Shown here one piece after another: positions 22,661 to 34,300 of a stretch of DNA of 64,000 nucleotides. The stretch covers positions 15,297,172 through 15,361,171 of the forward strand of contig NC_061782.1 in NCBI RefSeq assembly GCF_022458985.1, given 5' to 3'. The notes beneath the pieces were generated by a model. It was not told the DNA's origin. It worked only from the letters and a program-made list of their open reading frames with translations, and did not search any database. The position numbers and the translations under genes were made by a program. Each line of letters begins with the position of its first letter. Positions within the stretch are counted from its first letter, which is position 1. This DNA comes from Mugil cephalus. Its lineage: Eukaryota; Chordata; Actinopteri; Mugiliformes; Mugilidae.

Positions 22661-25600
22661 GCGTGGGTGGCACCGGCCGTCACCATCTTGGGAGTTCCTG
22701 GCCCCACCTGACTTCAGACTCAGTGGAGCTGATAGGTGAACACTTAGGCAGATAGCTATAAACCTGCGTAATCTGACACTCATAGTGCCCATGCATTTGA
22801 TTAAGCATACGTTTAATATAATTTAATCTATCCAGTGCAGTTATCACGTATCGGAAAATTAGCAACTGCATTTTTTTTGTACCAGTCTGCAAACATGTTC
22901 ATTTCTACTGTAGATTTAAATATTTTGACACTGAGTCATACGGGGATTAACTCAATTTTGGCTCCAGTTTCAAGTGGTTATTTGTTTCCATTGTGGCTGG
23001 TGACATATGATAAGGCAGAAAATGATTGTGCGAGGTCCAGATGTCTTATAGATTCACTTTTTTTTTCTTTAGTTTTGAAAAAGCATGAACTTTTTATTTA
23101 ATTTGAACTCAAACTTATGAACTAAAGTATGTATACACTGCAGACTTGAAACACGCTGGAAAATCCTCTGCCAGACACACTGTGGAAAAAGCCATTTCCT
23201 TCCAAGTCAAAGCGAGTTTGATAATAAATCAAATCAGATGGATTTTTTTCATCCCCTCTCTTTCTCTGTCTCTATCACAAATGCGATTCATCTCTAATGC
23301 TAATTTGCATGTCCTTTTTATTCCCTCCTAGGTGATGCATTCATTAGGAAGCACAGAAGACTCGCCTCAAAATAAGTAATACACAGAGGGAAATAATTAT
23401 TGTGATTATGCATAATCTTTGCTCGCACAGTTGTTTTTCTTTTCCAATTAAACTAAATTTCTATCTGGAATATGCTTCGACTATCAAAGCAGGTGGCACC
23501 CCTGCTCTGGCTCAGTCTCTGTCTGTGCGAGCCAGGCACTTCTTTAGGGCTGCAGCGGTGCGTTGTTTTTCCAGCCTCTGGGAAAACAATACACGATTGA
23601 TATTACAGGACATTTTCCCCCCACACTGATGAGGAGTCTTGTCCCAAACCCAGTTATATTCAATTGTACAGTGATTTATTTAATCTGGGCAGAGAGAAGA
23701 AAATTGGATTTTTTTTTTTTTTCATCTGTGCAAAGAAATACCATTGCATAATTTATCGATGCAGCTGATGAATAAAACATTATGCAGCTGGTGAAATAAC
23801 ATCATCATGGGTTGTACGTTTATCCGGTGATCCCTAAATACAAATTATTTGGAAATTAAATTATGATAACCCAAATCATGTTAAATATATTAATACGGTT
23901 TGTGTGAAAATACTCGTTCAGCGCGATTTTAGCAACATTTCTGACCATACGCCAGACAAATTTAATGACTAGCTTGTGAGAGCTTAGCATCAGGTAGTCT
24001 AGTTAAGACAGCTGAAATGACTTAAAATAGGACTAACATTGAGCAGTTAGGCACCAGTTTGGCTCTGTACCTGGCGGCTGGGCTAACATGTTTGCCATAT
24101 CAAGAAGTGACCAATAAATCAATTCATATTTTGAGATATTATTCCAATAACCAAATGTGTGGGTATGTTGTGTGCTTTTTACCATTATCGGCTTCTGTTA
24201 AGTTGGTCTTCACATCAATAAAGAGCGAACTGTGCCTCACCGTGCCAATAAAAGACACACTTTTATTTACAGAGGTTGGACTTCATGGTTTATAATACGC
24301 TCAGTGTAAGCTCAGGGCTAAGCACAAGCACGGGCAGAAATATCAATAACCTCCATATTACCCTGCATCCCACAGTGAGAAAAACCAAAACAACACAGCA
24401 GTGCAGAGCTGAACCTCACAAATGAAACCTCGGACCTACAGGGGGGATGTAAACAACACTTACATGGTAACATTACAATTTCAGGAGCTGGAGGGGATAG
24501 GGAATGTTAAATGATGGGGAAGGGAGGAGCGGGGTAACATAAAAGATGGGAGTGATGAATTTAATTTAATGTTCTATGCTGAGTTGGTGGTGTTTTCACC
24601 TGGCAGAGCATTATCGCCAACATAACCTCACGTTGCTCCTCTACCGCCCTGATGGATGTAATAGATCTGCATGACACAGTATTAGAGCCAGGTTCACTTG
24701 TAGAGTGGCTGCAATTAAATCCAACTTCCACAGTGAATTACTCAGAATGTCAGAACCGGGAGACTTTACATCTCCTGAGCACACTTACATCCAGTGTGAC
24801 ATTTTATTCACCTGGCTTTCCACGGCTTCTTTGTTTGACTGTCTGCTCTCGCGTCAAGAAGACCGATGTCAAAAGGAAACGATCTAAAGAAAGAAGAGAC
24901 ATTCAGGTAACATGTCACGACCTGTCACCCTTCCTCCGTTTATGAGGACCAGCGCTGTCTGGGGGTTTTGATATCAGTCTACCTGTGAAGGCCGACATCT
25001 TATCTCACACAACCAGAGGCAGGCGGTAGCTTTACAGACAGAGCGGGGAGCAGGGAGACACGGAGAAAGAGACAAGAGCGAGGGAGGGAATGAAACAGAA
25101 TCAGACGTGGAGCTCCTGACGCTATCCGCACTGCAATCGATGCGGATATAGTAACCACAATCCCCCACTCACTCTGAGACGTCTCATCCCACAGCACAGG
25201 CAGCGGAGTATAGAACTGGAGCTGCCTCTGAAATGACAGCTTAACTATGAGGAGGGCTCCACTTTGAGCTCCTGTCTTGATTTGTTGTCGCCTTTCACTT
25301 TCTCTGCGTGGCTTTTAATTTCTGTGACACTAATAGCGAGGAAATCTGCAGCACGTTAACAGTTGCATTTGCCCGATGACGTTTCTCAAGTGTGTTCCAT
25401 CAGCGGGTATTTGCTTTTGAGAAGTGCTCAACATTTAAATGAGTGCGGGTTTAATTCATGAACTACAAAACACAACTGGCTGTTTCAGGGTTCGTTGGCT
25501 ACAGACTGCGAGGCGGAAGATGAATGTGCTTTGCTCTCTTGTCTGGTTGAAAGGTTGGTGGCAAAGGCTGCAGGAGCTTTGTCATGGTTTCAGGATCATC

Positions 25601-27690
25601 ACGTTTTGGTGTGCGCGTGCGCGCGCCCCCTTGATTATCTGCCGAGTATCAGCTTGTAGCCGCCGGCCTAATCTCTCTTCCTCTTGCTGAAACTCTGACA
25701 GGCTGCCTGCATCCATTCCAGCCTCGGGCGAGTATGAAAAATTAAAGCTCCATGTTTCTCAGCTCCTCCTCCAAGACTGCCACAGACACACATCCTCACA
25801 TTTTAACAGCTCCATTTATGCTGTGCCATTTAGTCAACAGTACGATAGAACGTTGTTTAATCGTGCAGTTACAAAATATCAGATCTTCTAAATGTCTCCA
25901 GAGCTTCAAACTAACAATTAACCCGTGATTGGGACTAAACCAAATCGTCTCTCAAGACATGCAGGCCTGTGAACACATGATTATCTTCAGTCAGTCTGCC
26001 ATTGAAGTTATTCAATTACATATTAAAATGTGACAAATACTTTGATTTGTAATGCAATTGTGCCGCGAAGGCTGTACGCGATAAAGGAAGGATGAAAAGA
26101 AGTGTGAAAGAGTGAAAGAGCACATGATGTTGTCACTCACTTTTATTAGACTATGTCACTGTAAGAACTCATAATGCTGTTTATTGCGCTCAAGTGACAT
26201 TTGATCCCTAAAAAAATGAATGGATAACAAGCTTGTGTTTCATAAATTACAAAACAAAATAAATGTGTGTTTTTCATTCTAAATCAAATTCTTTGCAAGC
26301 TTTATCTAGATACAAAACTCAACAAAATTTGGATTTTTGGGTTTTTGGAGGTGCTGACTGCTGTGTCGACAGTGCTTTGGCACCTAAATAGAGCATTACA
26401 GAAAATCTATTTTACTTTACTGGCTGTTTTGTATGACTGACCCAGTTTAAAAGTAAAATGAAGAAATATATAATTTGTCTTATTGAGCAAATCAATTACT
26501 CACCATTCTGTATTTTCATCGTTAATGATGAGAAATAAGAGATTACTGATCCCAACAAGTCAAACTGAATCCATTCCTGTCTCTTGGCAGATGTGCAATG
26601 TCTTCAAGCGTCCGTCTAAAAGCAGAAGATGCTGTTATTTTCTGTAATATATAAGACGGTGAGGCCTGCGTCCTCACCTCCATATATATTACCTTAGGTG
26701 AGGATGCAAGTCAAAGTGTGGATTGCTCACAAGGTCCTGGCAGAGAGGAGAACGACTCACCCAAGCTAAATAAATAATCTCTGGGCGGCTGGATGCCAGG
26801 AGTGTAGAGTGAAATAGTGATTAGCAAAGCGGCTCCACTTCTAGAAAATTCGCCGCCATTATTTTTCCAGACCTGCTTTCGTGCTCCGTGTGCCGCACTT
26901 TATTCTGTGCCTTTTCTCATTCTCCTCCATGTACACATGGTTCTGTGTCTCCTGAAATGTATGCAATGGTCAACACTTAGAATATGGCCATTATTAGGAT
27001 GACTGGAGACATAATTTCTTGATCAAGATCTCTTTGTCCAAAGGTTTGGACACTTTTTCAGTAAACTGAATGACAAGGTGTGTTCAAACTTGACTGGTAG
27101 TGTACGTAGAACCATGTAACAATAACCATCAAAAATGCAAATAGAGTTCCGTTAATTAAAGATCCTGTCGAGCCTTAGCAATAAAGCATGTGAAGCCTGA
27201 ATCTTGTCTGTGTAAAGAAAATTAGTAGCATCGCACTCACAGGAGCTCATTCCCCCGTCTGCTTTCTCCCATAGCCTCATACGCACATCATAGCTACAGC
27301 ACTTCACAGCAGCCCTGGATCCCATTCTTCCACCATCTAGCAGCAGGGAAGCAGGAGAAAGGCAGGAGAGCTTGAGTTCTTTAATGAGCCAGCTTTTGTA
27401 AGAGCAGTCCATTTTGATGCTCCCTGCTGCTCACATCCAAATGACCCGAGGGACCGTTCTTACATTCCACTGCACAAAGGGTCAGGCTGGGTGTAACAGG
27501 TACATACAAGAGAATTGTAGGCTGAGGGGCATATTTTAGGGTTTCTATGCCAGCATAATGATATGCCTTCAAGAAGGTCACCATAAATGGCACACTAATC
27601 CTCTCTGGGAGATTACCCCCAACGTGCTTTGATGAAGCTAGCACCAGACAGCCCGCTGATCAATACGATTCCCATCAACTCCGAGGATGA
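22661..27690. other. intergenic, otor-pcsk2 interval, part 4
   Basis: No coding region supported. Simple-sequence content is low apart from short T tracts. The last part (27200-27690) presumably includes distal promoter sequence of pcsk2. Confidence 0.55.
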
Positions 27691-27695
27691 TGGGA

Positions 27696-27716
27696 GGAAT
27701 TCTCCAAGGTGCTGAA
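27696..27716 (-). promoter_or_regulatory. pcsk2: RE1/NRSE-like (REST) site upstream of pcsk2
   Basis: On the minus strand the sequence begins TTCAGCACC, the full left half of the 21-bp REST element. The right half (GGAGAA in place of GGACAG) follows at the correct 2-bp spacing with two mismatches. It lies about 424 bp upstream of the pcsk2 ATG. REST silences neuroendocrine genes outside neurons, so the context is sensible; binding is inferred. Confidence 0.4.
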
Positions 27717-27835
27717 AAGTGTCCCCGAGCTCATCCGGGGGAGGAAACGAGGGGACACACCCGCCGGAGCCCATTGGTTCAACGTCACGCGCAGAAACTA
27801 CCCGAGCGAGGAAGGTAAATGAATTACAGGAGAGT

Positions 27836-27855
27836 GGAGGAGGAGGAGGAGGAGA
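27836..27855. repeat. GGA trinucleotide tract upstream of pcsk2
   Basis: Near-perfect GGA repeat about 290 bp before the start codon. It is complementary to the TCC tract at 28011-28054. Confidence 0.9.
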
Positions 27856-28010
27856 GATAGAAAGCTGAGGATGCAGGTTTGGTCCACAACACGCAGGACT
27901 CGAAGCACACGGCAGGAGCTGCTGCACCTCGGCGAAATACAACTTCCAGCGGTCTCATCAGCTGACGAGGAGGAGATGCGTCCGCAAGAGCTTTGATTCG
28001 ACCTCTTCAC

Positions 28011-28054
28011 ATCCTCCTCCTCCATCCTCTTCTTCCTCCTCCTCCTCCTCCTCC
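28011..28054. repeat. TCC/TTCC-rich tract in the pcsk2 5' leader
   Basis: Pyrimidine-only run of TCC repeats, with one CATCC interruption, ending about 85 bp before the start codon. It is probably transcribed in the 5' UTR. Confidence 0.85.
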
Positions 28055-28139
28055 CATCTCTAACGAGGAGCATCCCGCACTCTGATTTCACTCCGACGGT
28101 CAGCCAGGCAGACAGGCGGACTGACACAAGCCAGACACA

Positions 28140-28322
28140 ATGCGTGGATCTCCCCGACATGGGACGGCCGTTGGATTTATAGTGCTGCTCAATGCGCTGC
28201 TTTTCGCGACGCAGGCTGCAGAAGGAGTCTTAACGGACCATCTCCTGGTTCAGTTGCACGAGGACGCACAGAACGAGGCTCACCAACTTGCAACACAACA
28301 TGGGTTTCAGAGTGCCCGAAAG
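28140..28322 (+). CDS. pcsk2: pcsk2 coding exon 1 (signal and propeptide start, residues 1-61)
   Basis: ATG with A at -3. The hydrophobic core is [14 protein letters not shown] with likely cleavage after residues 26-27. It then encodes the propeptide [15 protein letters not shown]. The donor is GTAGGG. Confidence 0.95.
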
Positions 28323-31300
28323 GTAGGGATGCTCTGATGAAATTGTCGAGCATTGGTAACAGTTTTCTTTATGTGCCCCTTGAGTGAGCCAATCATTAAC
28401 GCATGCAAATGAAAATGTTCACATCAAATATTTATACTTTATACTCAGAACAACCAGACAGACAGTAGCTGCAGAGCTATACGTGTTGTCCACGAGAGAA
28501 GGCATTGTCTTGAGGTTTTCTTCTGGTTTGACTTAATTATTCTTTTTCTTAATTTGATGACGTCATCACCGGTGAAGCGAAGGCCCCTTTAGCAGGTTGT
28601 CCACTGGCTGGCCTGTGGGTCACAGCAAACTGCATTTTAAAACACATCCAGTTCCAGCGTCTTGCGAAGAAAGAGGAAGCCTGGAGCAAAAAAAAAAAAA
28701 AAAAAAAAAAATGGAAGCTGCTCTTTAAAAAACACATCAAGCATTACATCAGCAGGGATTTCTCTCACAACATGAAGTTGTGGTGGCAACTGGACAGATT
28801 TCCCCTCAGCCTCCAAATCTCATCAAGAGATAATAATAATAATTAAGTTCATTTTCTCGTTTTTTTTTGTCTATCTTTTACAACACACGTCTTTCTCCAT
28901 CTCTCCTCGTCTCCATCTGTTCACATGCACGGCCTTCCCTGCAGATAAGGGCATTTAACTCACCTGAGACACAACATCTTATTAAATGGATTGACTAATG
29001 CGGGGTGCCTCCAAAAATGTCAAAAGACCTAACACGCTGTTTATTTCAGACCAATGGAAATAATTCTCTGACAGTGTGTGTTCCTTGTCACATGTCAAAA
29101 TAAATGTGTGGGTGAAATTGGCTGGAGCCTTAGTCAGTGAGGCGTAGCAGTGAACAGAGGGGTGGCTGCTCTGCTCTGAATGAGAATTTTTTTTTCTTTC
29201 ACCTCCACAATAATAATAATAATAACAAAAAGAAAAACAAAACCTGTTTCAATTTGTAAATCATCACAAGGTGATGGCTGTGTGGAGATTGTGCAGCATC
29301 ACCAGTTCGTTTTCTTGTAGGCACCTAGATCGTCTTCACCATCTACTGCCTCCCTGGTTATGTAATCTGCTGCTATATTTGTCTTAATGGAATATGCCCC
29401 ATTAAACAAAGTCTGTGTTGTTTGATTTATCTCCTTTTGTTGCCTAATTAACAACACTGGGGCACAGAGCTTGGACACAAATGTGAACACAAAGATAAGA
29501 GGGTGAATAAGATATATGGGATCAACCAATGTTATTAAAAAAATAAATAAATAAATAAAAAACTCTTACTAAAAGCACATTCAGTGGCTGTGCGGCGTTT
29601 CTCTTTGATTCTTGCTATTTGCATGACTAGCTCCTGTATATTTTCAGACTACAAGCACAGTGGATGCCTAATCTTCATTCTTTCATAAGAATTACATTTT
29701 CATATTGGATCTGACAGGCGCATCTGAAAGCATTTATTTTGAGGATTGACCTGAACCCTGGCTGTTACTAAAGCATAAGGAGGTCTTTAATCTGTGCGCA
29801 GTGCTGGAGGGAGAGCTCTGGATGATACATCTCATTTCCCTGCCCTTGTGATTTATTATGGTTGATTCCAGCACTGTTCTTCTGTGCCTTAAAATAGATC
29901 CTCAGTGAAAATCCAGGGAATCAATGCTCTTGTTCCCAACTGGAAGATGACCCGCTGTCCTTCTCCTCTGTTTACGGCCCATTGTGTTTTGATTTGCCAT
30001 TCACACTTTATAATTGCTGCCTCCGCATTACTTCTCGTCTCCTTTTCTGCCCCTGATCCGTTTTCTTCTCTTCTTCTTCTTTTATTTTCCAGCTTCCCTT
30101 CGGAGAAGGGCTCTTTCACTTCTATCCTCAGGACACTTCAAAGAGGCGGAGCAAACGCAGCGCTCGCAGTAGACAGCGGCTCCAAAAAGATAGAAGGGTA
30201 AGCCGTCATGCAGAGATGCACGAGAAACCACACTGCGTGTTTCGCATTCTACTTTGAAAGCCAGAGTACCTTATGAATCCAGTCGTATGGCTTCAGTTAC
30301 AATGTTTATTTTGAGTCTAGTATAGCCATGTACTATATGGATAAGGTCACATTACATCAAAACTGCAGAATGTGAACAATTATAACAGATAAAAATAGGC
30401 TAATACATAATGCTCCTCATGTATTCAAACTGAAGAAGCTGCTAACGGCAAAACCATTGGTCTTTATATCTAGGTTGGAACTGCATTGTGTGTAAAGTTA
30501 CCGTTGTGTACCTAAGTAAATATAAGCAGTAAAACTGTATTAAGTTGGAGCACAGGTTGGTGTTTTCTTATTTACTAAGTGTCTTGTCTTCAGAAAATTT
30601 CATTTGTGTTTTTGCCTGTCAAAACCCCATTGTATTTCCTTGTTATGACACAATTTAGTTTTTTTTTTTTTTCTGATTTGTTTTCACTCTGGTGACGACA
30701 CACTGAAGGCCTGTTCATTGTTACAATAGTCGGTGCAACTGCGTTAGTACATTTGCATTGTAAATGAACTACAGTTCCATTATTCCATAAAATATGTATT
30801 CATATTTAAGTGGTGAGATGTGAAAATGTATTTTTATATTATTTATTGTTTTGGATGGAGGTGGAGTTCTAAGTACTAACAGGAGATTTCTGCAAACACT
30901 TTGTTTCATCATCTTCCCCGAAGAACTTGGTTATGGATCAAAGTAGTTTCTTTAAAAAATGCATGAACATCTAACCATCTAGTAAACACAAATCTAAAAG
31001 ATATCAAGCAATGTAAGACATTTGAAATAATGGAAGCAGAAAACATGACTTAATTGTTTCTAAAACTGCCATAGATTGATCGTATGTCACTCTACTCGTT
31101 GATGAATTGACACGTAGTTTGAGCTGTTTTTCCTCACGTAAAACACAAAGATGTGTTGTCTCATCGAGCCCACATCTGTACAGCAGTTTGGCTTTGTGCT
31201 CAGCTCTGTGTGTTTGTCCACTGTTGGGGGCGGAGAAAGCGGAGGTCCTGGCGGAGACAATCAACTAACCTCTGTAATTGCGGTTGTGAGAGGTGCTAAT

Positions 31301-34300
31301 GAAAATAAATGTGAGCCACTCCACCGAGCTAATACAGCTAATGGAAGTGAGACAGCGTGGATATGTGCAGGTCTACATTCCAGATGCTGGGTTTTAATCA
31401 GATGCTCATATGTGACGCTGCAGCTATTGATTCCTGTGCGTCTCTGGAAACGCATGAGGTTCGTCCAGCCTGATTTAATGTTGCCTGTTTGTCATTCTGA
31501 AGTGTCTTCCTGCCATTGTCCAAGGTAGTGCAATGGACGCACGGGACACCCACAATTCCTGATTTTGTAGACTCATTTCTAAATATAGAAGAGGCATCAC
31601 GGACTCATTCAACATATTTAAAACATGTCTAATTGAGTAGCAGCAATGAGCAAAGTGGATGGTGTCCCAGGAGCCCTGGACGCTATTAGTTGAGGATGTT
31701 GACCCACTTCTGACTCACCCACTATCACTTCTTCGTGTCTCTTCTTTCCATCTCTATTGATGCTTGATTACTTGATCTGTCCCTGTCTTGTCCTTCTACA
31801 TCTCAAGTCCATTCATCCGCACATCCACACCTTCACCCAATCTATTCATGGTTGACCCTTTTTTTTTTTTTACACCAAAAGCTATTTAAGATAAATTAGG
31901 GAGTAAGAGTGGCGCATGCAACTGCAGACACTTATCAAATGACCACCATGCTCTGGCCCTGAAAGATGCATGCATGGAAAAGCCAGGAGGGAAACGAGGA
32001 CACGGAGAAAGGAGCGAGGCAGCACAGCTCTTTGATTTGAAGTGAACTGAAGCGTTGTGAGGAGGCAGTGGGCAAAGGCAGACAGCGATGGGGGTGCACG
32101 GGCACTGTTTGATGTTGTGAGTGGGCAGTATGACATGCCGTCTCAAGGGAAATACCGGCTCTCCTGCCAACTGATGGAATAAATCGAGGGTGGATGGAGA
32201 GAAGGTGGAAACGCAGGGAAAAAAATTTGGAAGTGCTGGTAGTTCCCTTTCCGAACGTTAAAAATATCATGCAAAAAGAAATGGAACATAGGGCGAAAGC
32301 ACTGGTACAATTTTAAGACGAGATACGGCTTTTGTGTTCTTTTGGGACAGACCTGCCTTTTAAAGGACTTGTCAGCGTTCTGATTTACAGTGTGTGTGCC
32401 TCCTGATTGCTTAGAGTATACCATAAAAGATAGATCTGGATGAATAGGCTTTGGCCGTTTTAGAAAGACATCTTAAGTGCTGCTCGGCTCTCTTATCTGC
32501 GGTGGTAAACACACCAGACAATGCCTGTTTCTCTGAGTCACACCACAGTGAATTTGCTAAGGGTAAGCATAAGAGGAACATTTATCCAGGGACCCATTTA
32601 AAAAAAAATAAAAAATGCATCTTTGTAAACCGTGAAAAAGACATTCACTTTCTTTCATTGTTTAGTAATTCAGGTATTAAAGAAAATAAAATGAAATAAA
32701 CGGGTATCTGTCAATGAGGCACTCAAGCTATAGATTTATTTGTACTTGCCACACTTGAGTTCATTCCCGACAAGCACTTAAGGAGAAGAGAATGAGAGAA
32801 ATGGGAAAGGATCTAAACCTTCAAATGAAATCATTGTGCTTGAGTCCTTGGTGACAAGCTGAATGTTGGTAATAAATTCCAAACAGAGAGCTTCACATCA
32901 CATCAGGCTCGGTCTGGCTATTGCCAGATTGTAAAATATGATCAGATTTATCCTTCCTTTACTTTCTCCTCAAACTCTTTTGTTAACTTAATTTACTGGC
33001 TAGCACCCAGGCAGGGGAATACTGTGTCTTATTCCTTTTGTGATGTGATTTGTGAATGTATGAGAAATAAAAACACCGTCAATCTATTCCAGTCATTTCA
33101 GCATCATCCACCAGTGAATCAAGCACCTAAATTAATATCCTTGTCATATTCGCCCTGTGCTGTGTTATCTTCCAACACGTGACATCTGCATTGTGGCAGT
33201 TCTCAGTGAGCGTTCTTAATCCACAGGTAGCTGTTAATGTGTCATGGTTTTGAGAAATCCAAGTGCGTTTGTGAGTGTCATCAAAAATCAAAGATCATCT
33301 TCCATGAGCCAGGTGAATTTGGAAGCCTTTGCTCCAGCTGCAGCCCCTCTTATTAGGCGAGAAAGAAATGCCCCTTTGATTTGCATGGTTTTCTGCCTTA
33401 CTGCGACATCAGAACACAGCCGGGGTTTCTGCTTCCCTCTACACAGAGCACCACATGCCTTAATCTCAGCTAGCATAAACCTTGTTGCTCGTTGTGTTCC
33501 ACCATATGTACTATCAGCGCCTGGGTTTCATTTGGAACTTTGTGCGAGCCAATTCTAAAAAAATTTTTTTGACACAGCATTTCTTTTGCTTTCTTCCTAA
33601 GGTGAAGGATGTATTTGACCAAGATGGATTTAGTCGTCAGAAGCGAGGCTACAGAAATATCAACGATATTGAAGTCAACATGAGTGACCCTCTGTTCACC
33701 AAACAGTGGTATCTGGTGAGTAATCGGCCAACTAGCTGTTTGCGTGACCTTTCGTAGCAACCCACATTCTTTCACTTTAATTACTCGGAAGTCAGGCATA
33801 TTCCGCACTACATTTTGTGTCAGCCTTGTTTTTCATATTAAATTAGCCCGGCCAATAGCGCGCAGTCTCATCTGTGCATTCATGCTGCCTAGTTTCCTCC
33901 CTCTTGTTTACTCTAACTGGCAACCGTGACTTTTACGCGGCGGCTGCCGTGCCTTCATTCATCTGGTATGTTAGATGAATGTGCTGTATCGCTGACATTT
34001 ACTTCCCCTTCCTTCCCCTTCATACCACCTTCCACTCCCCCAGCCCCAAGCTGTCTCTATCTATAACCTCCCCGTTTCCGCGCATGCACACATCCTCCGT
34101 GTTGATTATTTCTTAAAAGTGACTCACCTGGGTGCCGTGAGTCATGGATGTTCTCCATATTGCCTGAGTGATTAGATAAACACGGGCCAAGCAGACGGGA
34201 CCCCTGGGCTGGATCTTAATGTGGCTGAAGCTTGGCAACTGGGCTACACAGGCAAAGGAGTTACCATCGCAATCATGGACGACGGTGAGCACAAAGTCCC

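Noticed and set aside
27798..28160. 120-codon minus-strand open frame opposite the pcsk2 leader
   Set aside because: It is generated by the TCC/GGA tracts (runs of Arg and Ser) and has no homology.
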